This document shows, one piece after another, positions 22,908 through 31,726 of a stretch of 64,000 nucleotides of DNA. The first letter of the stretch is position 1. The number at the start of each line of letters is the position of its first letter. The DNA is from Clostridia bacterium (GTDB lineage: Bacteria > Bacillota > Clostridia > Lachnospirales > Lachnospiraceae), in NCBI GenBank assembly GCA_009929615.1, contig SAAB01000009.1:1-64000 (forward strand), read 5' to 3'. A program made the translations under genes and the position numbers. Under the pieces are notes generated by a model. That model was not told where the DNA came from and did no database searches. It saw nothing but the letters and a program-made list of their open reading frames with translations.

Positions 22908-24183
22908 TCAGATAGAATTTGCTCTAAATGACCATTTCTATGATTTTGTGGATGACTGGAAACACAAATTCTATTTTCTGGTTGGCGGATACGGAAGCTC
23001 CAAGAGTTACCATGTTGCGGTAAAGCTTATCGAGAAGCTTCTGGAAGAAAAGCGCAAGGCATTGGTTGTCAGGGAAGTGTTTGACACCATCCGGGACAGC
23101 TGCTTTGATTTGTTGGAAGAAGTGGCTAATGCCATGGGCGTTGAAGATTATCTACAGTTTACATCAAGTCCTATGCAGGTCCGGTTCAAGAATGGCAGTA
23201 AGATTATATTCAAGGGCATGGATAAGCCGGTAAAGCTTAAGTCCTTAAATGGTGTCTCTATTGTTTGGATAGAAGAGTGTTCCGAGGTAAAGTACATGGG
23301 CTTTAAGGAAATCCTTGGACGTTTGCGACATCCGACTATGAGCAATCACATCATCCTGTCCACCAACCCCGTAAGCAAGGGGAATTGGTGCTACAAGTAT
23401 TTCTTTCAGGATAAAAAGGAACACGTCTTTGTGCTGGATGATGAGCTCTTGTACAAAAATCGAGTGGTGGTTATTGGAAAAACCTACTACCATCACAGCA
23501 CTGTTGATGACAACTATTTTGTTCCAAAGGATTATATAGAGCAGTTGGACGATTTAAAGACACACGACCAGGATTTGTACCGGGTGGCCAGATTGGGGCG
23601 GTTTGGTGTTAACGGGCGGTTGGTACTGCCACAGTTTGTTGTTATGCCGGATGAGGATATTCGTGCTGCTATGAAAGCGGTTAAGCAGCCACTTGAGAAG
23701 AACGGTATGGACTTTGGCTTTGTGACTTCCTACAATGCTGTGGTACGGATGTTGATAGACCACGACAATAAGATTCTGTATCTGTACGATGAATATTACT
23801 CAAGGGATAAAACGGATCCGGAGATTGCCCAGGACATTGAGAAGTGGAAGGATGTACTAATCAAAGCGGATTGTGCAGAGCCTAAGGCCATTAAATACTA
23901 CAAGCAAAAAGGGTTCCGGATGAAGGCCTGCAAGAAGTTTCAGGGAAGCCGGGAAGTATACACCAAAAAAGTTAAGCGCTTCCGGTCAATCGTATGCTCG
24001 GATAAATGTAAGAATATAATAGATGAATTGCAAGACCTGACCTTTGCTGTAGATAAGGACGGGGAAATTATAGAGGATGAATTTAACATTGACCCTCATA
24101 CATTGTCGGCCATCTGGTATGGGCTGGATGATTATGAGGTGTCAGACTTGAAGGGCGGAGGTATGCGTACTCTCGGCTCTTAA
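22894..24183 (+). CDS. terL: Terminase large subunit
   Basis: A packaging ATPase/nuclease of about 429 residues. Walker A is of the deviant kind ([16 protein letters not shown]), Walker B is [12 protein letters not shown], and the motif III region [10 protein letters not shown] follows. The C-terminal RNase-H-like nuclease half includes [16 protein letters not shown] and IIKAD-like acidic residues ([14 protein letters not shown]). It overlaps terS by 14 bases. ATG at 22894 or 22897 is preferred over the GTG at 22885. Confidence 0.93.
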   Translation: MMTDNQIEFALNDHFYDFVDDWKHKFYFLVGGYGSSKSYHVAVKLIEKLLEEKRKALVVREVFDTIRDSCFDLLEEVANAMGVEDYLQFTSSPMQVRFKNGSKIIFKGMDKPVKLKSLNGVSIVWIEECSEVKYMGFKEILGRLRHPTMSNHIILSTNPVSKGNWCYKYFFQDKKEHVFVLDDELLYKNRVVVIGKTYYHHSTVDDNYFVPKDYIEQLDDLKTHDQDLYRVARLGRFGVNGRLVLPQFVVMPDEDIRAAMKAVKQPLEKNGMDFGFVTSYNAVVRMLIDHDNKILYLYDEYYSRDKTDPEIAQDIEKWKDVLIKADCAEPKAIKYYKQKGFRMKACKKFQGSREVYTKKVKRFRSIVCSDKCKNIIDELQDLTFAVDKDGEIIEDEFNIDPHTLSAIWYGLDDYEVSDLKGGGMRTLGS

Positions 24184-24207
24184 TTTATGTCCAAAGGAGG
24201 TTTGGCA

Positions 24208-25704
24208 GTGTGGATAAAGGATTTTATTTCAAAATTAAAGAAGGGGGTGAAAGCAGGAATGGCTGCAGTGAAAGTAAGTAATACCCTTACGGATAATAAG
24301 GTTGTTCAGCTTATTTCAGACTTTAATTCGTCCCCGGAACGGGAATGGATGCTTACCGGAGAGCGGTATTACCGAGTTGATAACGACATTAAAAACCGTA
24401 AAATCACAAGAAAGATGCGTAACGGCGCATTGGTAGAGGAAACCTATAAGGCCAATAACAAATTGGCTCATGCAAAATATAAGAACCATGTAGATGAAAA
24501 GATAGCCTACCTGCTTACTAAACCTGTCACATATAAATGCGATGCAGAGGACAGCGGCCGTATTTATGCTGACAAGCTTAAAGATATTCTTGGCAAGCAC
24601 TTTCAGTATCAGTTGTCCAGTCTGGGCTATGATGCGTCTAACAAAGGCATTTCATGGATACAGGTCTACATAGACGCTCAGGGACAGTTAAGGACAATGG
24701 TTATTCCATCTGAGCAGTGCATACCGTTATGGAAGGACCGCACTCATACCGAACTGGATACCATGATTCGGGTGTACCCTACAACTGTTTGGGAATATGA
24801 TACCAAAAAAACGGTAACTAACGTGGAGGTGTGGACAGAAGAGGGCGTCACATACTACCGCTTAGAGGGACAGCTTCTTGTAGCTGACTATGCCCGCAAC
24901 CAGGACAATGATAATGGCGGCCCGGTGGCTCATTACAAGGTTGAGGATGCCTGGTATTCATGGGGTAGAGTGCCTTTTATTCCTTTCAAAAATAACCGTG
25001 TAGAACTTCCAGATATCCGATTTGTCAAAACTCTGGTTGATGGCTACGACCTGAGCCGGAGTGAAGCGGCGAACTATGTCGAGGAAGTAAAGAACCTTAT
25101 TTTTATTCTAAAAGGATATGGCGGCACAGAGATAGAGGAACTTATGCGTTCCATCAATGAGGACCGTGCTATTGCGATAGATGACCCGGAGGATGGTGGG
25201 GTAGACACCATTACCCCTCAGATGGACATTACAGCCCTCAGAGAACACTATGAACAGCTTAAGCGAGACCTCAATGAGGATGGACAGGCTGTCAGCAAAG
25301 ACGTGGATAAATATGGCAATGCACCATCTGGTGTAGCCCTTAAGTTTATGTATGCCGGGCTGGACTTGAAATGCAACTTGATGGAAACCGAATTCAAGAT
25401 GGGGTTTGAAAATCTTTTATATTTTGTGGATATCTACCTGGACTTAACGGGGCAAGGTAATTTTGAACGTGTCGAGGTTGAATTAGTTTTTAACCGGGAT
25501 ATGGCGGTGAATGAAACAGAAATAATTCAAAATTGCTCAGCGTCCAAGGGAACCGTATCTGACAGAACTGTAGTGGCCCATCACCCTTATGTCTCAGATG
25601 TGGAAGAAGAACTGAAGTTGCTGAAAGAGCAGAGGGAAGCTGAAAGTCCACAGTGGGACGTGGTGCCTGATCTAAAGGACGGTGAAGAGGATGGCGAAGA
25701 GTAG
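24208..25704 (+). CDS. Portal protein (SPP1 gp6-like)
   Basis: About 498 residues, fitting the SPP1-type portal family: TGERYYRVDNDIKNRKI near the start, a central KNLIFILKGYGGTEIEEL block, and the stem/crown region SGVALKFMYAGLDLKC. It forms the dodecameric DNA gate at the head vertex. The GTG at 24208 is chosen because AAAGGAGG (24193-24200) lies 7 bases before it; the ATG at 24187 would put that site inside the gene. Confidence 0.92.
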   Translation: MWIKDFISKLKKGVKAGMAAVKVSNTLTDNKVVQLISDFNSSPEREWMLTGERYYRVDNDIKNRKITRKMRNGALVEETYKANNKLAHAKYKNHVDEKIAYLLTKPVTYKCDAEDSGRIYADKLKDILGKHFQYQLSSLGYDASNKGISWIQVYIDAQGQLRTMVIPSEQCIPLWKDRTHTELDTMIRVYPTTVWEYDTKKTVTNVEVWTEEGVTYYRLEGQLLVADYARNQDNDNGGPVAHYKVEDAWYSWGRVPFIPFKNNRVELPDIRFVKTLVDGYDLSRSEAANYVEEVKNLIFILKGYGGTEIEELMRSINEDRAIAIDDPEDGGVDTITPQMDITALREHYEQLKRDLNEDGQAVSKDVDKYGNAPSGVALKFMYAGLDLKCNLMETEFKMGFENLLYFVDIYLDLTGQGNFERVEVELVFNRDMAVNETEIIQNCSASKGTVSDRTVVAHHPYVSDVEEELKLLKEQREAESPQWDVVPDLKDGEEDGEE

Positions 25705-26482
25705 CCAGAAGTATTGGGAATACAGAATTGCCGGTAATACCTGGAAAACTTATAATTCCATCGAAGAAAAAAACCGTGATTTATTAGATTTTTATATAGA
25801 TGCCAGTAAGAATGTTAAAGAAGAACTCTATTCTATTGCTGAAAAATACAGCAAGGATGGGGTTCTTTCTCTTTCCGATATGCACAAGCAGAACCGTTTG
25901 ACGGAACTCAACAAAAAATATGAGGACATTGCTCTGGAACTCGGCAGGCAGGTGGAAGAAATGGCCACCGTGAATATGCAGGAGGGATTTAAGGAAGTCT
26001 ACGGAAACGTCTCCGCTGCCCTAGGTGATACAGATTTTTCCATGCCAAATAAAAAGCTGATGGACAAGTTGCTTGAAGAGCCCTGGCGGGGAGATTCTTT
26101 TTCTGGCAGGCTATGGAAGAATCAAAAGCGGCTGGCTTCAGGGCTTAATAACGTATTGCTTAATGGCTTGCAGCAGGGTAAGACAGCCACAGAGATAGCG
26201 GTCAATCTGCACAACTTGGTTGGAAACAGCTTCAACGACTGTCACAGGATTGTCCGGACAGAGAGTATGCACTATCTGAACGATGCCACACTGCAGAGAT
26301 ACAAGGATAGTGGCATCGATGAAGTACAGGTCTGGGCATCCCACGATGAAAGAACTTGCGATGTATGCGGTTCGGAGCATGAGAAGAAATACTCTATCAA
26401 CAGATGCCCAGTGGTGCCATTTCATCCAAACTGCAGGTGCACGATTATTCCCGTTATTGAGGTTGAAAAATTTGATAGATAA
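25691..26482 (+). CDS. Phage head morphogenesis protein (SPP1 gp7 family)
   Basis: About 263 residues of the minor head protein (Mu F / SPP1 gp7) family. The signature near the C-terminus is intact: RTESMHYLNDA, WASHDERTCDVCGSEH and PFHPNCRCTIIPV, a Cys/His cluster that may bind metal. It acts inside the procapsid and in DNA delivery. ATG at 25691 is preferred over GTG 25682 from ribosome-site spacing; it overlaps the portal gene end. Confidence 0.9.
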   Translation: MAKSSQKYWEYRIAGNTWKTYNSIEEKNRDLLDFYIDASKNVKEELYSIAEKYSKDGVLSLSDMHKQNRLTELNKKYEDIALELGRQVEEMATVNMQEGFKEVYGNVSAALGDTDFSMPNKKLMDKLLEEPWRGDSFSGRLWKNQKRLASGLNNVLLNGLQQGKTATEIAVNLHNLVGNSFNDCHRIVRTESMHYLNDATLQRYKDSGIDEVQVWASHDERTCDVCGSEHEKKYSINRCPVVPFHPNCRCTIIPVIEVEKFDR

Positions 26483-26514
26483 AATAGCGTAGTATTGATG
26501 CCAGGAGGTAAACC

Positions 26515-26778
26515 ATGAAAGTGGAATGTATCTGCGGATATCTGATGAATCCAGAGAGAATAAAGCTGCATGAACACCGGCAGCAGGATGGCTTGATAGA
26601 TGTTTATTACGCCTGTCCAAAATGCAAAGCCCAGCACCATGTATGCTATCATAATGCAGAGACCAAGAATCTACAGAAGCTTATCAAAAAGGCTGAAAGA
26701 GCCGGAGATGCAGATAAGCTTATGGATTACAAGGAAAAGTTCAAAACGTCTCTGGATTCCCTTAATAATCGCTTGTAG
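26515..26778 (+). CDS. Small zinc-ribbon-like phage protein
   Basis: An 87-residue protein with CICGYLMNP and YACPKCKAQHHVCYH, spaced like a zinc ribbon, then a basic helix (NLQKLIKKAERAGDADKLMD). GGAGGTAAACC precedes the start. Function unknown; part of the head gene cluster. Confidence 0.7.
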   Translation: MKVECICGYLMNPERIKLHEHRQQDGLIDVYYACPKCKAQHHVCYHNAETKNLQKLIKKAERAGDADKLMDYKEKFKTSLDSLNNRL

Positions 26779-26801
26779 GATATGAACGGAAATGGTAATA
26801 T
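26773..26801 (+). promoter_or_regulatory. Candidate promoter of the lipoprotein gene
   Basis: TTGTAG (26773-26778), 17-bp spacer, TAATAT (26796-26801), directly upstream of the lipoprotein gene. Confidence 0.5.
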
Positions 26802-26833
26802 AGAGTTATCATTAATGTATGGAGGGAAACGTT

Positions 26834-27403
26834 ATGAAAAAGCTAATAAGTGTACTGATTTTGGGGATGATGTGCCTTTGTCTGGTAGGGTGCAGCAGTG
26901 GAGCCAAGAAGGAAACAGAGCCAGTAACCACGGTTGCCGAGATAGAGACGGAAACAGAGACCGAAACAGAATCTGAAACCGATGAGGGTATCAAAGAGAT
27001 TGGAGTCGGAGAGCCAGTCACAGTAGAAACAGAATGGGGGAGCTATATACTTGCAATAACTGGTGTTAGTGAAACGGACTGGTGGGAAAGGGCTAACAAA
27101 AACACAGATAAAACTGTTATTTTGGTAGAATACTCGGTAGAAAATATTGATTTTTCTAATGAATATACCTCAGGTGTAGTTATAAGCACGGAAGCCTTTA
27201 AGATTTCTGATGATGAAAACTATCTTTTAAAGGATTTTTCGTCAGGATATGATGATAGAGTAAATTTCTTTGAAACAGTTGACCCTGGGTATAAGTCTGA
27301 ATCTGCTCTCCCGTACATACTGGATAGGGATACAGAATACATTGACGTTGTTATTACAAGGTCGTCTGGAGATATAGCGAAGGTGCGAGTAAACATCGAA
27401 TAG
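26834..27403 (+). CDS. Prophage-encoded lipoprotein, DUF4352-like
   Basis: About 189 residues. A lipoprotein signal with lipobox LVGC (residues about 17-20), then a Thr/Glu spacer (ETETETETESETDEG) and an Ig-like domain with the DUF4352 pattern (VTVETEWGSYILAITGVSET..., ILVEYSVENIDF). It would be anchored outside the cytoplasmic membrane. It sits between head genes but has a candidate promoter and two terminators of its own, typical of a moron expressed in the lysogen; surface lipoproteins of this kind can block superinfection. That role is inference. Confidence 0.8.
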   Translation: MKKLISVLILGMMCLCLVGCSSGAKKETEPVTTVAEIETETETETESETDEGIKEIGVGEPVTVETEWGSYILAITGVSETDWWERANKNTDKTVILVEYSVENIDFSNEYTSGVVISTEAFKISDDENYLLKDFSSGYDDRVNFFETVDPGYKSESALPYILDRDTEYIDVVITRSSGDIAKVRVNIE

Positions 27404-27416
27404 AGATTTAAACCGC

Positions 27417-27442
27417 TTACAATTATGTAGGCAGTTTTTTAA
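27417..27442 (+). terminator. Terminator after the lipoprotein gene
   Basis: GCTTACA (27417-27423) pairs with TGTAGGC (27428-27434), followed by six T. Confidence 0.75.
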
Positions 27443-27510
27443 TACCATAAATCTGATAGAAAGGATTGGTGGTCCTACATATCTCCCAGCTATGGGTTAA
27501 ATAGCACACA

Positions 27511-27540
27511 GGCACTTGGGTTATTCCAGGTGCCTTTTCT
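27511..27540 (+). terminator. Second terminator before the scaffold gene
   Basis: GGCACTTGG (27511-27519) pairs with CCAGGTGCC (27526-27534), followed by TTTTCTC. Confidence 0.75.
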
Positions 27541-27632
27541 CTACTCTTTTTTATGGGTTGAAGAGTATAAAGAACAACGGTGCAGCCCAGTACCGGGAGA
27601 GCCGGTATAAAAATCTATGGAGGTAAAAGGAA

Positions 27633-28229
27633 ATGGAATGGTTACAGAAAATTTTATCAAATGCGGTATATGGAGAAGATGGCAAGCTGGATGTTGAGGC
27701 TACAGTTAAGAAAGTTAACGAGGAAGCGCCTAAGCATATTGTTCCTAAAGAACAGTACAATTCCAAGGTTAAGGAATTGGATACGGCAAATGCCACGATT
27801 GGCGATTTAAAGAAAGCCAACGGGGACAATGAAGAACTCCAGAATACGATTAAGACCCATGAGGCTACGATTAAACAGCTTAAAGCCGACCATGAGACTG
27901 AGATGAATGGAATTCGTATTGATTCCGCTATCAGTAAAGCTCTGGCAGATAATAAAGCAAAACACGCAGACCTTTTGGCCGGAAAATTTGACAGGGAGAA
28001 GCTTCAGCTTACAGACGATGGCAAAGTCATTGGCATGGATGAGCAGCTTAAATCCATGAAGGAAACATACAAAGATATGTTTACCCAGACTATAAGTGGA
28101 CAGCCGCCGTTAAATCCGGACGGGAAGCCTTCCGGTGGAAATGCCACATTTGATGCACTTGTTAATAATGCAGACACGATGTCTGCAGAAGAAGTAGCTG
28201 CACAGTTCGCGGCTATGGAAAAACAGTAA
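27633..28229 (+). CDS. Phage scaffolding protein
   Basis: A 198-residue protein of the gp20-like scaffold family: helical, charged, with a long coiled coil (about residues 45-100: SKVKELDTANATIGDLKKAN) and a flexible C-terminus. It directs capsid assembly and then leaves. It lies directly before the capsid gene and has AGGTAAAAGG upstream. Confidence 0.88.
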   Translation: MEWLQKILSNAVYGEDGKLDVEATVKKVNEEAPKHIVPKEQYNSKVKELDTANATIGDLKKANGDNEELQNTIKTHEATIKQLKADHETEMNGIRIDSAISKALADNKAKHADLLAGKFDREKLQLTDDGKVIGMDEQLKSMKETYKDMFTQTISGQPPLNPDGKPSGGNATFDALVNNADTMSAEEVAAQFAAMEKQ

Positions 28230-28247
28230 AAGAGAGGATGATTATTA

Positions 28248-29126
28248 ATGTCAGTAGAAAATTTTAAACCTACATTATGGGAAGGTGCTTTAATTCACAA
28301 CTTCCACAGCGTGTCTATCGCTGACGTGCTGGCAACGAAGCCAGCCGAAATTAAAGGCAACAAGGTTATTTTTAACCGTATCGGTGCGGGTACTTTAAAG
28401 GACTATACAGGTACCGTTGATTGGGATTCCATTGATACCACGCCTGTCGAAATGACTTTTGACAAGAAAAAGTATTTTGCTTTTTCTCTTGATGACTGTG
28501 ACAAAGTCCAGTTAAAGAGCGATGTCATGGTAGCAACAACCAAAGAACATTCTGCAATTCTGGCAGAAACATACGACAGAGATTTTTTCGCGGCGCTTGG
28601 AACAGGTACTGTTATGAAGATTGGCACAACGGCTTCTAAGGTAAAGCTGACACCGCAGAATACCTATGACAAGATTGTCGATATGGGTACAATGCTTTCA
28701 CAGAAGAAAGTTCCAAAAACAGAACGTTATGTGACTGTAAGTGCTGCTATTCTTGGAATTCTGTCTAAGGATAAGAGATTTACCGCCAACCCGTCTGTGC
28801 TTGAAAATGGTATTGTTGAAGGTCAGAGAATCAACGGTATGCAGGTAATGTGCTCTGAGGAACTTCCGGCCAATGTTGTGTTAGCACATCACAAGTCCGC
28901 CATTGGTGCGGCGAAACAGCTTGATGAAATGGAAGCAATGCGTCTGCAGGGTGCTTTTGCAGATGGTATCCGCGGTTTATGTATGTACGGTGATAAGGTC
29001 CTTCGTACTGACGCCAGCGTGGCTCTTTACTACGAAGTAGGTACTGCTGCCGATGTTGACCCAATCAACGTTCGTGTTGCTAATACTGAAGCTGACCCGG
29101 TTCACACGAAACCAGCAACTGCATAG
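28248..29126 (+). CDS. Major capsid protein
   Basis: A 292-residue HK97-fold capsid protein: FKPTLWEGALIHNFHSVSI at the N-terminus, then the domain with LKDYTGTVDWDSIDTTPV, and the C-terminal AVAL/VALYYEVGTAADVDP region. Its place after the scaffold and before the connectors supports the call. GAGAGGATG precedes the start. A terminator-like hairpin just after its stop could raise its transcript share. Confidence 0.9.
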   Translation: MSVENFKPTLWEGALIHNFHSVSIADVLATKPAEIKGNKVIFNRIGAGTLKDYTGTVDWDSIDTTPVEMTFDKKKYFAFSLDDCDKVQLKSDVMVATTKEHSAILAETYDRDFFAALGTGTVMKIGTTASKVKLTPQNTYDKIVDMGTMLSQKKVPKTERYVTVSAAILGILSKDKRFTANPSVLENGIVEGQRINGMQVMCSEELPANVVLAHHKSAIGAAKQLDEMEAMRLQGAFADGIRGLCMYGDKVLRTDASVALYYEVGTAADVDPINVRVANTEADPVHTKPATA

Positions 29127-29146
29127 GGGAGGGCTACTCCCCTTTT
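29126..29146 (+). terminator. Attenuator-like hairpin after the capsid gene
   Basis: GGGGAG (29126-29131) pairs with CTCCCC (29137-29142), followed by TTTTAG. A weak terminator that would make capsid mRNA more abundant than downstream messages. Confidence 0.55.
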
Positions 29147-29159
29147 AGGGGGTTAAGAC

Positions 29160-29471
29160 ATGAAACAGGAAATTTTAATAGCATTGCTGAAACGTCCGGG
29201 ACTTTCGGGGCATGAAGAATTTCTCAGTACAATAATTGACGATAGCATTTCTGAAATGAAATCATTTCTAAATTATGATGATGAAGAAGAACTGCCCTCC
29301 GGATGTGCCCCTGCAGTAAAGGAATTAGCCTTGATACATTTTAACCTGGACGGAGCCGAGGGATTACAAAGCGAATCTCAAAGCTCTGGGGGCAGTACAA
29401 CCTATATGGATGCTCTGCCCGACCGGGTTAAGCGTATTGTGCGGAAATACCGCAGATTGCCGAGGTGTTGA
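29160..29471 (+). CDS. Head-tail connector protein (gp6-like)
   Basis: A 103-residue helical protein with the gp6/gp15-like adaptor pattern: EILIALLKRPGL, DDSISEMKSFLNYDDEE and CAPAVKELALIHFN, ending in a basic tail (DRVKRIVRKYRRLPRC). It probably forms the ring under the portal. GGGGGTTAAG precedes the start. Confidence 0.82.
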   Translation: MKQEILIALLKRPGLSGHEEFLSTIIDDSISEMKSFLNYDDEEELPSGCAPAVKELALIHFNLDGAEGLQSESQSSGGSTTYMDALPDRVKRIVRKYRRLPRC

Positions 29472-29472
29472 A

Positions 29473-29787
29473 ATGTCGGTTAATAGAGATATGCGTCCGT
29501 TTATGCTGCAGAAAAACGTCCCGACAAGAACGCCTTCCGGTGCAGAGAAGAACGTGTGGGAAGATATCCGGACCGTAGATGTAGCCGTATACAAGAAGAA
29601 TGATGTACGGGTTGTGGCATCTGCGAAATACATGGAATCTACACACACGGGACTGACTAGATATAAAGATATTGATGCAGATTCCTATCGACTGGTGAGG
29701 GACGGGGTCGTATATCAAATTACGGACTGTAACCCAGAAGGACGGCTTACGAATCTGCTTTTAAAGGTGGTGACGGGCGGTGCCTGA
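29473..29787 (+). CDS. Head closure protein (SPP1 gp16-like)
   Basis: A 104-residue beta-rich protein, start at 29473 just after the connector stop (GAGGTGTTGAAATG). Pattern SAEKNVWEDIRTVDVAVYKK and TRYKDIDADSYRLVRDGVVYQI fits head-closure/stopper proteins. The longer reading frame upstream is out of place with the connector gene. Confidence 0.78.
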   Translation: MSVNRDMRPFMLQKNVPTRTPSGAEKNVWEDIRTVDVAVYKKNDVRVVASAKYMESTHTGLTRYKDIDADSYRLVRDGVVYQITDCNPEGRLTNLLLKVVTGGA

Positions 29788-30187
29788 TAATGAGGCTTTT
29801 GTTAAAAGTATAGAAGATGCCACATTAAAAATGGTGATGGATGTATCCAGGAACATGAATAAGGCCTGCCTTGTTGTAGAAGCAGATGCCAGAAAGAAGT
29901 GTCCTAAGGATAACGGACTTCTGGCGGCTTCCATTACCAGTGAGTCCCAGGTTACAGCCAGTGAAATAGTTGGGAGAATCGGTAGCAACATGGAGTATGG
30001 TCCGTATGTTCACAATGGCACAGGAATTTATGCTAAAGATGGTAACGGCCGTAAAACACCTTGGTTGTGGAAAGGCATAGGAAAATATGCAGGATTCCAT
30101 CTGACCAAAGGACAACGGCCTCAGCCGTTTCTGGAGGACGCGAGAAATGCCAATGCTAGTAAAATCAGCGGTATTCTGGGAGGTTAG
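29780..30187 (+). CDS. HK97 gp10-like tail component
   Basis: A 135-residue protein of the HK97-gp10 family: VEADARKKCPKDNGLLAASI, then YGPYVHNGTGIYAKDG and GQRPQPFLEDARN, the family hallmark. It works at the head-tail joint or tail tube completion. The GTG start at 29780 has AAAGGTGG 8 bases upstream and overlaps the previous gene. Confidence 0.9.
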   Translation: MPDNEAFVKSIEDATLKMVMDVSRNMNKACLVVEADARKKCPKDNGLLAASITSESQVTASEIVGRIGSNMEYGPYVHNGTGIYAKDGNGRKTPWLWKGIGKYAGFHLTKGQRPQPFLEDARNANASKISGILGG

Positions 30188-30189
30188 AT

Positions 30190-30540
30190 ATGTTTATTAA
30201 AGATTATATTGAGAATAAAATCCCAGAACTTGTAGGGAGACTATACCCGGTTTTTACAACCGACATTGAACGCATGACAGTGGCCTATAAGTTTTCTCCT
30301 GTGGCGGGTGGGCACGTTAAGCAGTACCAGCTGGAGCTAAAGGTTATCTGGTCAGACTATGATGAGTGCCTTGAAATGGAGAATAAGCTGGTAGAGTTAT
30401 TGGACATGCAGGATGATGATGAGTATATAAGGGTTCCTGAAGCAAGTTTTCATAGTGTGCTTTCTGGGGGCGGATGTTTATTTAATGATGGGTGCCAGAT
30501 GTATGAAGACACCTTGTATTTTATTATTAATTGGAGGTAA
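30190..30540 (+). CDS. Putative tail terminator / tail completion protein
   Basis: A 116-residue protein between the gp10-like gene and the major tail protein, the usual place of the tail terminator. Features: IENKIPELVGRLYPVFTT, the acidic DYDECLEMENKLVELLDMQDDD, and SGGGCLFNDGCQMYEDTLYFII. GGAGGTTAG lies upstream. Name by position and size more than by motif. Confidence 0.7.
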   Translation: MFIKDYIENKIPELVGRLYPVFTTDIERMTVAYKFSPVAGGHVKQYQLELKVIWSDYDECLEMENKLVELLDMQDDDEYIRVPEASFHSVLSGGGCLFNDGCQMYEDTLYFIINWR

Positions 30541-30543
30541 AAG

Positions 30544-31104
30544 ATGAAAGATAAAGATGAGATTTTATTAGGTTCTGGTGAGCTTTTTTTGCTTATTTTT
30601 AACGGCACGGAACTGCCGGAAGATGCAACCATTGAAACCGAGGAAAACAATGTAGGTCATTGTTCCGGTGGATTTTCCATCAGTTACAAGCCCACAAAGT
30701 ATGATGTGCTCAATCAGTATGAGCGCATTGTTAAATCATTTATTACGAAGGAAGAAATTTCTGCCAAGACCGGTTTGCTTAGCTGGAACATGAAAAATAT
30801 TGAAATGCTTTCAACTGGCGAGTATTCCGAAGACGCGGCGAATAAAACACGTTCTCTTACATTTACAGGCGAGGGTAAATCTCTCAAGACGGTACTGCTG
30901 CGCTTTATCCATACAAAGGAAAACGGCAAGCATATCCGCTTTACCATGATTGGACAGGGTGGCTCCGGTTTTGCCATGGAATTTGCCAACAAAGAAGTTA
31001 CAGTAGATGCTGAGATTGCTGCCATTAAAAAACTGGATGGGTTCCTTGCCAAGTTTGAGGAAGAGCTTACAGATGAAGAGGCTACAGCATTAGTAGGAGC
31101 CTAG
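30544..31104 (+). CDS. Major tail protein
   Basis: A 186-residue beta-rich protein: KDKDEILLGSGELFLLIF, then the middle GLLSWNMKNIEMLSTGEYS and FTMIGQGGSGFAMEFANKEVT, the pattern of siphovirus tail tube proteins. It ends in an acidic tail with DEEATALVGA. It precedes the tail chaperone genes. GGAGGTAAAAG precedes the start. Confidence 0.85.
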   Translation: MKDKDEILLGSGELFLLIFNGTELPEDATIETEENNVGHCSGGFSISYKPTKYDVLNQYERIVKSFITKEEISAKTGLLSWNMKNIEMLSTGEYSEDAANKTRSLTFTGEGKSLKTVLLRFIHTKENGKHIRFTMIGQGGSGFAMEFANKEVTVDAEIAAIKKLDGFLAKFEEELTDEEATALVGA

Positions 31105-31115
31105 GGGGTATTTAA

Positions 31116-31415
31116 ATGCTTGATTTAGATAAGTATATGTTAAAGACATTAGAGGTTGCTATGCTTGGCTCTGTTGTGCATGTTAAACAGCCAAGTGTAC
31201 TGCTGTATGAGCAGATTACGGCTGCTGAAAAAGGGCTTAACTCAAAGAATCTGATGGATAAGAGGCTGGACGTAGTTAAGCTGATGTTGGATAACAACAT
31301 GGAGGGCAAAGTCTTTGAAAAAGAAAGTCTTAAGACTTTATCCAGATCAGCCATGGAATGTCTGATATCCGCAGTAAGCACATTGAGGGCAGAGGTCGAA
31401 AACGACCCAAACTGA
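31116..31415 (+). CDS. Tail assembly chaperone, short form (gpG-like)
   Basis: A 99-residue helical protein between major tail protein and tape measure, the position of the tail chaperone. Near its end a slippery heptamer in the right frame (C CCA AAC, 31406-31412) lies directly before the stop codon, so part of the ribosomes should shift -1 into the next frame to make a longer gpGT-type product. Together these chaperones coat the tape measure protein. Confidence 0.85.
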   Translation: MLDLDKYMLKTLEVAMLGSVVHVKQPSVLLYEQITAAEKGLNSKNLMDKRLDVVKLMLDNNMEGKVFEKESLKTLSRSAMECLISAVSTLRAEVENDPN

Positions 31416-31439
31416 TGATTCCCACTCTTCCGGAAGAGT
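31406..31439 (+). promoter_or_regulatory. Programmed -1 frameshift signal
   Basis: The heptamer C-CCA-AAC (31406-31412) is a canonical X-XXY-YYZ site in frame with the gpG gene; the stop TGA follows at once. Eleven bases further, a perfect hairpin ACTCTT-CCGG-AAGAGT (31424-31439) acts as a stimulator. Confidence 0.85.
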
Positions 31440-31726
31440 ACCGTGAAGCTTTTTATGAGCGGTATTTTGAAAGTGAGGGATGGGAAGGAGAATATAACCT
31501 TTCCACGGGCGAATTAAGGCGAATAAGCAGATATTCAGGGTTAAACTTTATGGAAATCCTGAATCTGCCTTATCCGCTTTTTTTATTGCTTAGAAAGGAT
31601 AGCTGGATAGACAGCTGGATGCAGAACCCGGGTGGAAGAGAGTATTTAAAGACACTTTGGAGGCTGCGTCAGACAGAAGCTGATGTAGCGAAGGTTCGGA
31701 AATATGAGAATGGGGGTGGTATCTGA
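31412..31726 (+). CDS. Tail assembly chaperone, frameshift extension (gpT-like)
   Basis: The -1 frame after the slippery site, about 104 residues (LMIPTLPEEYREAFYERYF..., YSGLNFMEILNLPYPLFLLL). It is expected as a fusion with the short chaperone (31116-31726 in total). An in-frame ATG at 31415 could allow separate initiation, but the phage norm is fusion by frameshift. Its stop overlaps the tape measure start. Confidence 0.82.
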   Translation: MMIPTLPEEYREAFYERYFESEGWEGEYNLSTGELRRISRYSGLNFMEILNLPYPLFLLLRKDSWIDSWMQNPGGREYLKTLWRLRQTEADVAKVRKYENGGGI

